Assembly (NCBI GenBank): GCA_021205645.1 | Contig: JAJPXE010000135.1 | Coordinates: forward strand, 9,730 to 28,941 | Source: Candidatus Gastranaerophilales bacterium | GTDB taxonomy: Bacteria > Cyanobacteriota > Vampirovibrionia > Gastranaerophilales > Gastranaerophilaceae | DNA: 19,212 nucleotides | Reading direction: 5' to 3' | Shown here: positions 1-12,700 of the stretch, one piece after another | Layout of the letters: every line of letters begins with the position of its first letter | Position numbering within the stretch: the stretch's first letter is position 1 | Translations under genes and position numbers: made by a program | Notes under the pieces: generated by a model | What the model saw: only the letters and a program-made list of their open reading frames with translations | Databases searched by the model: none | What the model was told of the DNA's origin: nothing

Positions 1-85
1 TATCATTAAGTGATATTATTGCATTTTCGTAGTTATTAGTGTTAGTAAGTGTTGTATCTCCGGTTCCGGAAACAGTTCCGTAGTT
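1..85 (-). repeat. 85-base long-range direct repeat, left copy
   Basis: Matches 2200-2284 at 81 of 85 positions; the four mismatches lie together at 56-59. The offset of 2,199 bases is exactly 733 codons, so both copies are read in the same frame (N-Y-G-T-V-S-G-T-G ... Y-E-N-A-I-I-S-L-N-D). The match starts at the window edge and probably extends beyond it. Confidence 0.95.
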
Positions 86-721
86 GCCGAGGGTTGAGAT
101 TGTGTCATTTCCGTAGAGGTTAAGAGTTCCGCTGTTATCGGCATTAGTTATGTTTGTTGTTGTATTTTCCGTTGAGGTTAGGTTATTGTTATTGTTAAGG
201 GTTGTAATAGTATTTTCTCCGTTGAGTGTAATAGTTCCTGTGTTTTCAACGGTATAGAGAGAGTTAGTACCTGTTGTGTTAAGTGTACCTTCGTTAGTGA
301 GCGAGCCTGTAACGGTTGTGGTGTTTGAGGTAGAGATTGTTCCGTCTGTTGAGTTAGAGATATCAGTGACAGTGTCCTCTCCGTAGAGGTTAAGGGTTCC
401 GCTGTTGGTAATTTTAGCAAAAGTGTTAGTATCAGAGGTATTGAGTGTACCTTCATTAGTGAGAGTAGAGTAGATGTTGGAGTTTGCGATAGTCATGTTG
501 TCAGCGTTTGTAACGTTGTTAGGGATTGTATCCGTACCGGCATTAACAGTGACGTAAGAGAGTGCAACAGTTCCTTTGGTGTTAGTGATAGCTGATTCAT
601 TGTCTGTAAAGATTACATTATTAAGTGTAGCGGAAGCGTTTGAGTTATTGAGATTGAGTGCAGTAGAGCCGTTTTGGATTGTGACGTTGTTTATTGTCAG
701 AGTGGTAGCATTGACGAGGTC
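1..721 (-). repeat. Beta-helix segment 10 (N-x-G-T class), partial
   Basis: Residues about 6106-6345 and beyond the window. Starts with L-N-N-V-I-F-T-D-N like segments 8 and 9, then a regular run of N-(E/S/T)-G-T-(L/I)-(N/T)-(L/T) repeats with D-T/N-T and G-T-N spacers. DNA similarity between units is high: 111-136 and 381-406 differ at one base, as do 283-301 and 445-463. The repeat run is still going at the window edge. Confidence 0.75.
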
Positions 722-3700
722 GAAACCGGAGTAAGCCTGTTCTCCTCCGAGGTCGATAATGCTTTCGGATGCGTTTTCGGTAGCGCCGTTGACGTAGAAT
801 GTTCCGGCACCTGTTTCGCCCAGGTTGACTTCTTCTTTGACTGTGCCTGCTGTGTGGAAGTTATACGAGCGTGCAATGGTGGTATTTGTGTAGATATTTG
901 TTTGGTGGAGATTTTTTTCTTTAACAATAACCCCGAATATGATTGTATCGAGGGTATCATTAAGTGAGATACCGGTTTCGCCTATAAACGAATCATCGTA
1001 GACCACATATTCGGTCGGGTTGTCGGAGTCATTGCCATAGTCTTCGACCGTCCATTTTCTGTAATACTGTTGATAGAGTGCATCATCCAGACTTAAGTTA
1101 ATATCATATGTTCCGTCCTCGTTAGCGGAGTCGGTTCTGTAGAGAACTTTCAGTTCTATAGTTTTAGTGAAAGACGGGGTGGAAATAGTGCCGACCTGAG
1201 TAATCCGAATAGTACCTGATGCTCCGGAGCCTGCATAGATTGTATCGATATAGCTGTCTGAATCGTTGAGAGTGACATCGAGTTTAAATTCGGAGTCATC
1301 GTTGACGTTCAGCACCCCCAGATTCCAGCTGTCGAAAGTTTCGTTTATCATATCAACGGTAGTTTCCGTAAGGTTTACGTTAACGTTGGAGAGATAATCA
1401 GATGAGATGTTGAGCATAGAAGGTGTCAGTGTTCTGTTGTTGACATTAAGAGTACCGGCGGTTGCGTAGATGGATCCGGAGATAGTGTCATATTCTTCGA
1501 TAGTAATTGTACCTCCTGAAAGAGCGATATATGCATCTGTTTCGAGGTTGAGTGTTGTATTTGTTTCAATAGAGCTGCCGGAAGCAATATTAAGCGTTCC
1601 TGATAGAACGTTGAGATATCCGCCTGTTGCTGTTAAGACGCCGTTAGATGAGAGTTCAGCGAAGTTGAGTGTGCCGGAGGATAGTTCGATTGTCCCACCC
1701 CAGTTGTCGCCGGAGTTGATGCTGACAGTGCCTCCGGTGATAGTTATTTTTGCGTCGTTGTAGATATTGACCGTTACGTCATCTGCTATCGTACTTGTTT
1801 CAATGATGTATAATGTTGAGCTTAATATATTTAGATTTCCGTTTTCCGCGGTTAATACTCCGTTTACGGTTTCGTAGCTTACGCCGTAATAATTCAGTAT
1901 GCCGGTAGTATCCGTTAATTTTATTGTACCGTTCCAGATATCGTTATCATCAATGTTAAGTGTTCCTGTAGTAATCTCAAGTGTTGCAGCTTGAGCGATT
2001 GAAAGAGCAATATCAGAGCTTATGCTTCCTGAAAGTGTGGTTGAGTTGTTGATATTGATTGAGCCTGTGCCGGTGACTGTTCCGGTGAGATAGTCTTCTC
2101 CGTTGAGATTTATTGTGCCGGAATTAGAGATTGTTGTGTATGTAGTAGTGCCTGAAGATGTGACAGTACCGGCATTAGTGAGGTTATCAATTGAGGCGGT
2201 ATCATTAAGTGATATTATTGCATTTTCGTAGTTATTAGTGTTAGTAAGTGTTGTTGTGCCGGTTCCGGAAACAGTTCCGTAGTTAGATAAATCATATACG
2301 GTATCACCGGTTCCCGAAAAATCTATTTCGCCTTTGTTTGTAATGCTGTCAATTGTCGTCGTACCCGCAGTTGTGATTAAAGCATCCGTTTCATTGGTAA
2401 TATCCGATATAACATTCGTTCCCAACAAATTAATCTCTGAATAGTTTGTCAAAGAAGATAATATAGAGCTATCCGTTATTGACATTGTGCCGGAATTGCT
2501 AACGCTGTTAGGAAGTGCTGTTGTTCCATTATTTACTGTAACATTGGTCAAATTGATTGTTCCGGCATTATTTTGTATAGCTATGTTGTTACTTTCAAAA
2601 ATTACATTTTTAATTTCTGCACTTGCCTTACTATTATCCGATTTTAAAGCGAATGTTGCATTAGCAATAGTAAGATTTTGCATCGAAAAAACAGTTTCGT
2701 TAACAAGATTAAAGCCTGAATATGTACTTTCTAAATCAATAATGCTTTCTTCAGCATTTGTAGAATATCCGTATACGGAAAAATTTCCGGCACCGGTTGA
2801 GCCTAAATCTACACCTTCCGCCACCGTATCTGCCGATGCAAACGAATATTGTCTTGGGGTCAACTCTGATATATTAGTTGCATGCAGGCTTCCTATTTTA
2901 GTAATATAACCCTCAATAATACCTGTTTCATCATCATTCAAGAATATACCGGTTGTTCCGATAAAAGAATTATTTGTCAGTTCATATACCCCTGTTGCGG
3001 AGTTGTAATAATCCAGTAATGTATATTCGCGCTCAAGTGCGCTCGCAAGATCTTCATCAATAGCAATTTTTACGTTTGAATTATCCGAATTGTAAACAAC
3101 AATAAGCTCTATCCGGCTTGTAGTGCTGATTGAATCTCTATCTAAACCGTTTAATCCTGCTATGGTAATTATTCCGCTTGAGCCGCTGCCGACAGTAAAA
3201 GAATCAATTGCAGCGTTTTCGGCAGATGTTGGATTTACAACATCAAGCAGATATGCTGCATCTTCGGACGATATAAGTGTGCTGATATTGTATGAGTTTG
3301 CTTTGCTATCCGATAAATTAACGGTTCCTGATACAATATTCACCTCACCTGCCGATTTAAACGTATCTGTGGCAAAAATCAGTTCGCCCGTATCCATCGT
3401 AAATATACCGCCCGAAATTGTAGCAAGGCTCAAATTTGTTGTTACTGCATTTTCTGCTGTTGAGAGTGTACCGTTCCCGCTTATTACTGCTGAAAGTATA
3501 CTTTCTCCCGAGAAAGTTATTGTGCCGGTATTTGTAAAATCATTAATGACAACCGAGCCTGTTATGTCCGTTGTGCCCGAATTGTCTAATACAGAAAGAG
3601 CAGATGACTCTCCGAGGTTAAGTATCCCGTCGTTATCAAAAACAGAGAGTATGGCTGAATTCGTCAGCGACATTGTGCCGGAATTATATACATCATTTGA

Positions 3701-6700
3701 ATATGTTGAAACAGCTGATGTTATTGATACATTATTTAGAGTTATTGTGCCGAGAGTGTTGTTTATTGCTCTTGTATTAGCAGAAAATATAACATTTTCA
3801 ATATTTACGGCGGCATTTTCGTTATTGCTGTTAAGTGCAAGAGAGCTGTTTTTTATTGTAAAGTTGTTAAGGTTCAATGTTGTTTCATTTACAAGGTCAA
3901 AACCGCTGAATTCTGCCATATCAATGATATTAGCTGAGGCTGTTGAGTTATATCCGTTGACGGTAAATGTACCCTCTCCGGTTTCTCCTAAATCAGTAGT
4001 TTCCACTATTGTATATGCTTTGCAGAAATTGAATGTTCTCGGTGACAGATTTGAGATGTTAACCATGTGTAGTGTGTCCTCCGTTACATTGGAAAGCACG
4101 ATACTGTCGGCTTCATCATTCAGGAAAATACCTATTGCCCCGATAAAATCATCACTTGAAACAATATACTCCGTACCGCTATCATTTAAGTAACTTGCAA
4201 CATCCATATATAAGCTTTGTTCGGTAATGGATTCATCAAGTTCAAGTACAATATTATCGGAAGAAACTTCTTTTTTTATAATTTGAATAACGAGTCTTAC
4301 GTTTTCGTCGACAGCAGTATTTTCTCCGATATCGCTCAAATAGATTACACCTGATGAGCCTGCACCGACAGAGATTGTATCAGCTGCCCCGATGAGATTT
4401 CCTGATGAGTCTGTTACTGTTGAGTCTAAATCAATAGTGTATGTAACTGCTTCATCTGATGTTAATTTTGTTATCACATAGTCCGTATAGCTTCCGTCCT
4501 GCATAATAATACTGCCGGATACGGCATTCAGTGCGCTTCCGCTGTCTGCAAATGTGTCTGCATTAAACACATAAGTTCCGCCCTTAAAATTAGCCTGCCC
4601 GTATATGATAAGGTTATTCAGGGTATAGTTTGCACTGTCATCTGATGAATTAAAATTGATAGTGTAAGCTTGTGAGCCGGATAAGTTATCATCAAAAGTA
4701 TACGAACCTCCATCTGTAGTGTCGAATGTTAATATTACGTCACTTCCGTCAACATAGATTGCTTCGTATGTTCTGGTTGTGCCGCCGTCGGTTGTTACAT
4801 AGTTTCCTGAAAATACGTTGTCATCGCCTTCGGAGATGAATGTTATACTTGAGGTTGTATAGACAGCACCGCCGTGAGCATCTGCGGAACCGGAAACGCT
4901 GTTGTTTTTAAAAGAGCCGTAAATGTATGATATGGAACCGGTATTATAGATAGCACCGCCATAAGTATTTGTGCCTGAAACGGAATTTCCGGTAAAGTTT
5001 CCGGTGATAGTGCCGATTGTTCCGCCCGAGTTTGCAATTGCGCCGCCGTATGCATTTTCACCGCTGACGATGTTTGAAGTAAAATCGGCAATCAGTGTAG
5101 TTATGGTTTTTTCGTTATATAATGCTCCGCCCTGACCGGTATCAGTTGCGGTTACGGTGTTGCCGCTAAATGTGCCGGTCAGTTCCGTCACTGTTCCTAA
5201 GTTTGCGATAACTCCGCCGCCTGCGTATGTACCGTTTGCCTGATTTTGCTTTGCTGTCATTTCAATATAATTGATTGTACCGGTGTTATAAACACCTCCG
5301 CCGTATGAGGTTTGGGCTGTCGTTGTGTTACCCGTATATGTTCCGCTTAAATATACAATTGTTGATGTTTCGCTGTTTGAAACGGCGCCTCCATATGCGG
5401 CTGTGGATGACATAACGTAGTTGTTAGTGAATGTTGTTCCGACAATTTCCTCCAGTACACCGGCATTAGCAATTGCACCGCCCTCTGCATAGGTCTGTCC
5501 TATTACGTAGTTGCTTGTAAATATTGTTCCCTCGTGTAATGACAGAGTACCCGAGTTGTATATTGCACCGCCATAAGCTTTTTCACCGTCTGTATTTACG
5601 TAATTTGATGTAAAATTAGCGGTAATTGACAAGATTGTGCCGGTGTTATAAACAGCTCCGCCGTATGCGCTTGCGCCTGATGATTGGGCGTAGTTGCCCG
5701 AAAATACTGTTACAATATTTGTTATTGTTCCTAAATTGGCGATAGCACCGCCGTATGCATCACTTGCTGCTGCAACGGCTCTGTTTGATGATATTTCATC
5801 TGCTATTAATTGTCCTATTGTTCCCTTTGTGTTCAGGTATATTGCGCCTCCGCCTGCTGTTGTTGAGGCTATTGTGTAGTTGTTAATCAATGAACCTGAA
5901 TATTCTTCTATTGATGAGCCTGTATCACCATATATAGCTCCTCCCAGTGCAGAACCGCTGCCGGTTGAGTAGTTGTTTGTGAAATTTGATATCAGGGTTG
6001 TTATTGTTCCGCTGTTATAAATTGCTCCGCCGTACGATTGCGAGCTTGCGTTTCTTGTAGAGTTTGTTGTGAATGGTGCCGTCAGGGTTGTAATTATTCC
6101 GCTGTTATACAAAGCTCCGCCATAGGCAATAGTTGAGCCGCTTGCATAGTTATTTGCAAAGGATGCATCTATTGCAGTAATTGTTTTTGAGTTATAAATT
6201 GCACTGCCGTATGCATCTGCCGAACTTGAGATTGTATAATTTGTGTTGAAGGCTCCGTCAACAAGTGATATGATACCGCTGTTATAAATACCTGCACCTG
6301 CTGCCGTACTATATCCCAGAGCATAGTTGCCGGTAAATGTTGACTCTATCCCGTCAATTGTTCCGGCATTGTATATTGCACCGCCATACACATTCCCCGA
6401 TGTATTTTGGGCGGTGTTTGATGTAAAATCAACATCAATTATACCGGTTGAACCGTCAGTGCTGTCCGAATCTCCTATCACACCTGTTGAGAGGTTTGCA
6501 ATCGTTCCGCCCGTGCTTGATGAGGTATCTGTAATATCAGCAGTGTTATTTTGGATTAAAACATTGTTTATATCAAAGGTTCCGGAGTTATTAACAATTG
6601 AGCCGCCGTATGTTGACAGAGCATTTACCATTGTAACATCTTGAATTGTTAAAAGTGCATTTGAGGGAACAATAAATCCGGCATAAGTGTTTTGATAGTC

Positions 6701-9700
6701 AACAATAGAGCGGTTATTAGCCCTGTCTGCCGTGCCTAAAAGATACATTTTCCCTGTCGTTCCTGTCAATCCCGTATCTGCAATGACTGCATAAGTTTCC
6801 TCAGCATCAGAGATAACAAAGTACCGGTCAAATTCAGAGTTTAGCTGATTAACCTGCGAAAGTGAGTCATATGCGGTCACTTTGCCCAGAATGATACCGT
6901 CCCGGGTGTCATTTACTCTGATACCTATTGTTCCCGTATAATCATCAGGGTGCAGAACATAAGCATTTAAGTCTTCATCAAAATAATCTTCTGCCGTTAC
7001 AACATCTTCATAATATTCTGCAAGCTCATCTGATATAGCTATATAAATCGGATCACTGTCTGTCGCTCTGTTTAAGATGATAACTTCCGAGTCATCTCTA
7101 GAGATATCTGTTTTTTCAAGACCGTTTAATTGTGTCAGGATAATAGTGCCGGAGGAGCCGGAGCCTGCGTATATACTGTCAGATGTTCCGGATTCGTATG
7201 ACAAATCCATATTAAGGTAAGTATTTGCACCTTCTGTTATCGTCAGTTTGTTGAAAGAATAAGTGATTGTTATATTATCTGCCGTTGTTATTGTTATATT
7301 ATCAAGTGTCACATTTGAGTTTGAAATAAGGTTATATAAGAATATTTCACCTGTTCCGTCAGATGATGTAATAAGTGTTGAATATCCGCTCACACCGGTT
7401 ATATAATCGCTCAGAGTCCAGCTTCCGTTGTTGTCTGCCTGAATGGTCAGCGTAGCTGATGCATCAGCTACGTATATTGACTGATAGTCAATATACGTTC
7501 CTCCCGTAGTAGTAATATAATTACCGGCAATGGTGTAATCAGCACTATCAGCGAGGAGTGTTAAATCCGCAGTTGTGTATATAGCGCCGCCCAGTGCGTT
7601 AGTGCTGCCGGATGCGTAGTTGCCCGTGAATGAGCCGGATACCGTGCCGATTGTGCCGGTGTTATATATCGCTCCGCCGTAGGCATAAGAAGCATAAGAA
7701 TATGCATAGTTTGTGGTAAAATCACCCGTAATTGATGTTATTGTACCTGTGTTATTGATAGCGCCGCCTGTTGAATATGCTGTTGATGTCGTAGCTATTG
7801 CACGTGAGGCATTTGTGCTGAAATCTCCGATGATTGCACTGAGTGTGCCGGCATTGTATATCGCTCCGCCCTGTGCATAGGTGTAACCTCGAGAATTGTT
7901 GTTTGTAAAATTACCGGTTAGGGTTGTTATTGTTGAATACTGATTAGTATAAATACTCCCCCCCTGTGCATAAGAAGAAGCAGAGTAAGTGTAGTTGCCC
8001 TCAAAGTCAGCGGTTAAGTCAGTTATGCGGGCTCTTGACAGGGATGTTCCGACCAGTGCAATCGCTCCGCCCTGTGCATAAGAAGAACTTGTATATGCGT
8101 AATTATCGCTAAATAATGAGTTTGTAAGGCTTGATATTGTACCCTCCAGATAGATAGCTCCGCCCTGAACATAACCGCTGTTGCCAAGAACATAGTTCGT
8201 ATCAAAATCACCGCTTAAATTTGTAATAACAGCACTTGATGTCATTGCCGCTATCGCTCCGCCCTGTGCGCTTGAAGCTGTTGTTTTGCCGTTTGCCTGC
8301 ATGTAGTTGCCGCTAAAATCAGCAGAGATTGTGAGTACTGTATTACTCAAATAAATCGCACCGCCGGCACCGCCGTAGTTGCCGGAATATGCATAGTTGC
8401 CGCTGTATGTTCCGGAAATCTTAGATGCCCGGCCTGTCAAATACACAGCTCCGCCCGATGTTTGGACTGATGATGAAGTTCCGTATGCATAGTTATTTGT
8501 AAAATCAGCCTCCAGATTTGAACTTATTGTACTACCCTGATACAAAGCTCCGCCAAGCGCATAACCCGAGTCACTTCTTGCATAATTACCCGTAAAACTT
8601 CCGCTTATACTGCCTATTGTTCCTGTTGAATATAATGCACCGCCCGCTGATTCAACAGATGATGTGCCTGAAGATAATGCATAGTTACCGCTGAAAGTTT
8701 CCGATACAATCTGCGTTATTGCACCCGTACTGTATAAAGCTCCTCCAAACGCATAATTGCCGGCTGCCGTTATGCTTGAGTTAGAAAATTCCCCAGATAA
8801 ATATGTTATTGTTCCGGTTGAAGATACTGCACCGCCGTATAAATTTGAGGATGCCGAAATTACGTGATCGGCAAATGCAGTATTCGTCAGGGTTAATGTT
8901 CCTTCCGAATTGATTACCGAGCCGGAAGTGCCGGAAGTTGTGTTAATTATATTAACATTGCTTATGCTTAAAACACCCTCCTGCGGAAGAACAAAGCCTG
9001 TATATTTATTAACGTAATCTATTGTTGAGCGGTTTCCCGAGCTGTCCGCCGTTCCGGCAACCGTCATTGATGTCAGTACTGCCGTTTCTCCAGTATCTTT
9101 TTTGACGGTATATGTTGCGGTTTTGCTGCCTATATTAAACACTCTGGCTTCTTGTATTATCAGTTGGTTTAACTCCGACAGCAGGTCTGTATTATCCTGT
9201 TCAACAATATAGAGTGTATCATTTGTCGTATCTGTTGACCATAATCTATAGGCTGTACAATTCGAAATTTCATAATCATAATCAACAACGGCGGGTAAAA
9301 TCACGTTAGTACCGTTAAACGAAGAATCTAACGTCAGCTGAAGACTGCCTCCGTTGGTATTAAGTATTTGATACCAACCCTCAAGCACGCTTCCTTCTGT
9401 CCAATTGATATTCCTCAGATTAATTTTCCCTGATGAGCTGCTGCCGACAGTCAGTGTATCATATTCCGTTGTCGATGTTATATCAAGATATAGGTCGACA
9501 CTTGATGATGATGTCAGGTTTTTTATATCATAATTTGTTGAAGTTCCGTCATTTATGAGCAGGTGACCCGAATTTGCTGTCACATTTGCATCAGAAAAAG
9601 TTTCTTCCTGAAAAGAAACATAACAGCCGTTGATAGATACATTTGAGTTGTAAATAACATTATAAAGGTTTATATTTCCGCTGCCCGTGAAGTTAACCGT

Positions 9701-12700
9701 ATATTCGCTCGAACCGTCAAAATCATCGTAAATATTGTAGGTGTACCAGTTTGACATACTGAATGTGAGCGTGACACCCGATGCACCGACATAAATGAAG
9801 TTACTCGTCTTTGTAACTCCGCCGTCGGTTGTGACATAATTACCTGATATGGTATGTGTTCCGCTGCTGCCGAAAGTAAGACTTTTTGTCGTATATATAG
9901 CTCCGCCCTGTGCTGTTTCGCCGGAGGCGTAGTTACCCGTGAAATTTCCCGTTATTGTTCCCATTGTGCCGGTGTTATATATAGCTCCGCCCTGTGCTGT
10001 TTCACCGGAGGCGTAGTTACCCGTGAACGTACAATTGTTAAGCGTCCAGCTGCCGGAGTTATATATAGCTCCGCCTCTTGCTATTGTATCACTTATTGCA
10101 CCGTTGTAATAGAAATATTGATTATCTGAAGACGTGCCTCTTGTGGATGTTATATAGAGTGCACCTCCCTGTTGTGCGGTGTTATAATAAAAATTGGTAT
10201 CATAAAAATATGCATAACTTTTATTGGCAAGATAAAGTACCCCGCCGTATCCGTCTGCGTTGTTATTTGAAAGGTAACCGTAGCGGAAATACATGCTGTT
10301 GTTTGAAGTTGAGGCTGCATTAAACACGGCACCGTTTCCCTCCGTACAGGCATTGATTATTTTTACATAACGAATATCAATATATGCACCGGATTGATCC
10401 AGAACAAAACCTGAATATGTATTATCATAATCTATAGTCGAATAGTTCGGACTTGAGCGGTAGCCTTCTATCCATAAATATGATGAATTCGCAGTTGAGC
10501 CGGTATCTTCTGTTACGGTATATACGTCGGTGTTTGTTTCAAACATAAAATGACGGGCATCTGATGTTGAATATTGATTTAATAATGCTAAAGTATCACG
10601 GGCGGAATAATCATTAACAACAACAGAGATACTGTCATTTGTTGTATTTGTTGTTGCAAGTGAAATCGTGAATTCCGCAACGGTATATTTTTCATACCAG
10701 TAAACAATAGGGTTAACTATACCGCTGGTATATGAAGTAATACTGCTGTCAAGTGTGAGCTGTATATTGTCATTCTGAGCCGATAATAGCTGATACGTTC
10801 CTGATTCGGCATATTCGTTCAAAAATGAAAGATTAGATACAAGGATTGTTCCCGATGAGCCGCTGCCGACAACAAGCTTATCGGCTGTACCGGTTGTGGA
10901 ATCGATATCAAAATAATATTTAACCCCTGATGCCGAGGTTAACTTATTTATCGTGTAACTATTAATTTCACTGTCGGTAAGGAATATTTTCCCGCTGTTT
11001 GCAGAAAAGCTTATACCGTCATCGGCAAATGTATTTGTACCTATTGTCAGGTTCGTTGTATCAAATGTAACAGTATTGGCACCGGTGATAACGGAATTAT
11101 CTCCAAGGAATAATATATAAGAATTTGAAGCACCTGTTATTTTAACGGTGTATCCGTCAACACCGTCAATTCCGTCATATATCCTCCAAATTGATCCGCC
11201 GGTAGCACTGATTGTAAGAGTTGACTCTGCATTTGCCATATATATTGCATTATAGACTTTTGAACCGGAGCCAATCTGGGTGTAGTTACCTTGAATATAT
11301 CTGTTGTAACCGCCTGTAGCATATAAAGCTACATCTCCGGTAGAATATATTGCTCCGCCTTTAGCATCGGTTGTTCCTTTTGCCCAGTTGCTGTTCAGGC
11401 TTGAATATATATTGATTGTACCGGTATTGTAAATAGCACCGCCGTATGCATAATCACCTGCTGCATAGTTTGTTTGCATTATACCGCAATTTACCTGTGA
11501 TATTGTACCGGAGTTATAGATTGCGCCGCCCATTGCATAGCCGCTGCTTGCCGATACATAATTGCTGACATATCCTGTATTCGTTCCATCCACCCAGTAA
11601 TATGTATAGTTTATAGTTCCTTCATTATATATTGCACCGCCCATAGCATTGCCCGTTGCTGCAACAGCGTAGTTACCGCTAAAATAAGATCTGATATATG
11701 ATATTGTTCCGCTGTTATATATTGCTCCGCCTGCTGCATCAACGTTGCCTTTGACATAGTTATAATACATAAACGCCACCCAGGAACTTATGCTTGTGGC
11801 TGATGATGATGTACCTGTGATGTAAGTAATATTACCGCTGTTGTATAATAATCCGCCGTAAGCCGAACCGCCGGTATCTGTTATTCCGTTATATCTTGAG
11901 GCGGAACTGCTATTGGTATGAGTTAAATCCAGTGTTGTTATCGTTCCGGCATTATATACCGCTCCGCCCATTGAAGCTTCGTCAGATGCCGAATTTGCAC
12001 TTATTGTATTGTAGCACATCTGCAGCCAGGTATCGGATATTACACCGTTAACATCATTGTATATAGCTCCGCCCGCACCGTATGAAGACTCGGAGCTGGC
12101 GTAGTTGTATGTGACTGCGGCATTTATGAAGTTTATTGTTCCGTTATTGTAAATAGCACCGCCGATAGCACTTGAATTTGTTGACGTGGCATAGTTGCCG
12201 TAGAATTTCATGCTGACATAATATTGACGGTCTGATGAGTCGTAAATATTGGTTATGTCACCGGTGTTATAAATTGCACCGCCTGCAGCCTGCGCATCAG
12301 TTGAAAATGCACTGTTATAGTTGAAATATACAACATTAAAATATCCGCCCCACAACTCATCTATTGTGCCGCCGTTATATATCGCCCCGCCGTATGCCGT
12401 TTCTGTATCCGATACTGCACTGTTGTAGTTGAATGTCATATAATAAAAATAATCAGAGTCATTCGGAGAGGATATTGTTCCCAGATTATATATTGCTCCG
12501 CCCGTTGATGAGGTATTGGTAAGAAATTTTATGTTCTGCAGTGTCACCGATGATGATGTTCCGATATAATATCCACCGCCATATAAACCGGCAATGTTTC
12601 CCTGAACAATTGAACTTGTGGTATAAGAGCTTTCATTCCCGTAAATTGTTGTCGCACTGCCGGTTGTATTCTCTATTTCCGTTCCCAGAACAAGACTCAC

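Noticed and set aside
697..960. Short minus-strand frames in other phases (also at 178, 4843, 8023, 10150, 11137, 13114 and 13567)
   Set aside because: They overlap the giant gene in a different phase, lack start signals and show scrambled versions of its repeats.
3123..4193. 356-codon open frame on the plus strand
   Set aside because: It lies wholly opposite the giant gene, has no ribosome site or domain that I recognise, and its residues mirror the cap blocks and repeats of the other strand. Antisense frames stay open here because the gene's codon pattern is repetitive.
9854..10129. Plus-strand frame with a repeated I-Y-S-S-A-L-C-C-F motif
   Set aside because: The repeat is only the antisense shadow of the duplicated F-T-G-N-Y-A ... 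G-G-A-I-Y rung at 9892-10027.
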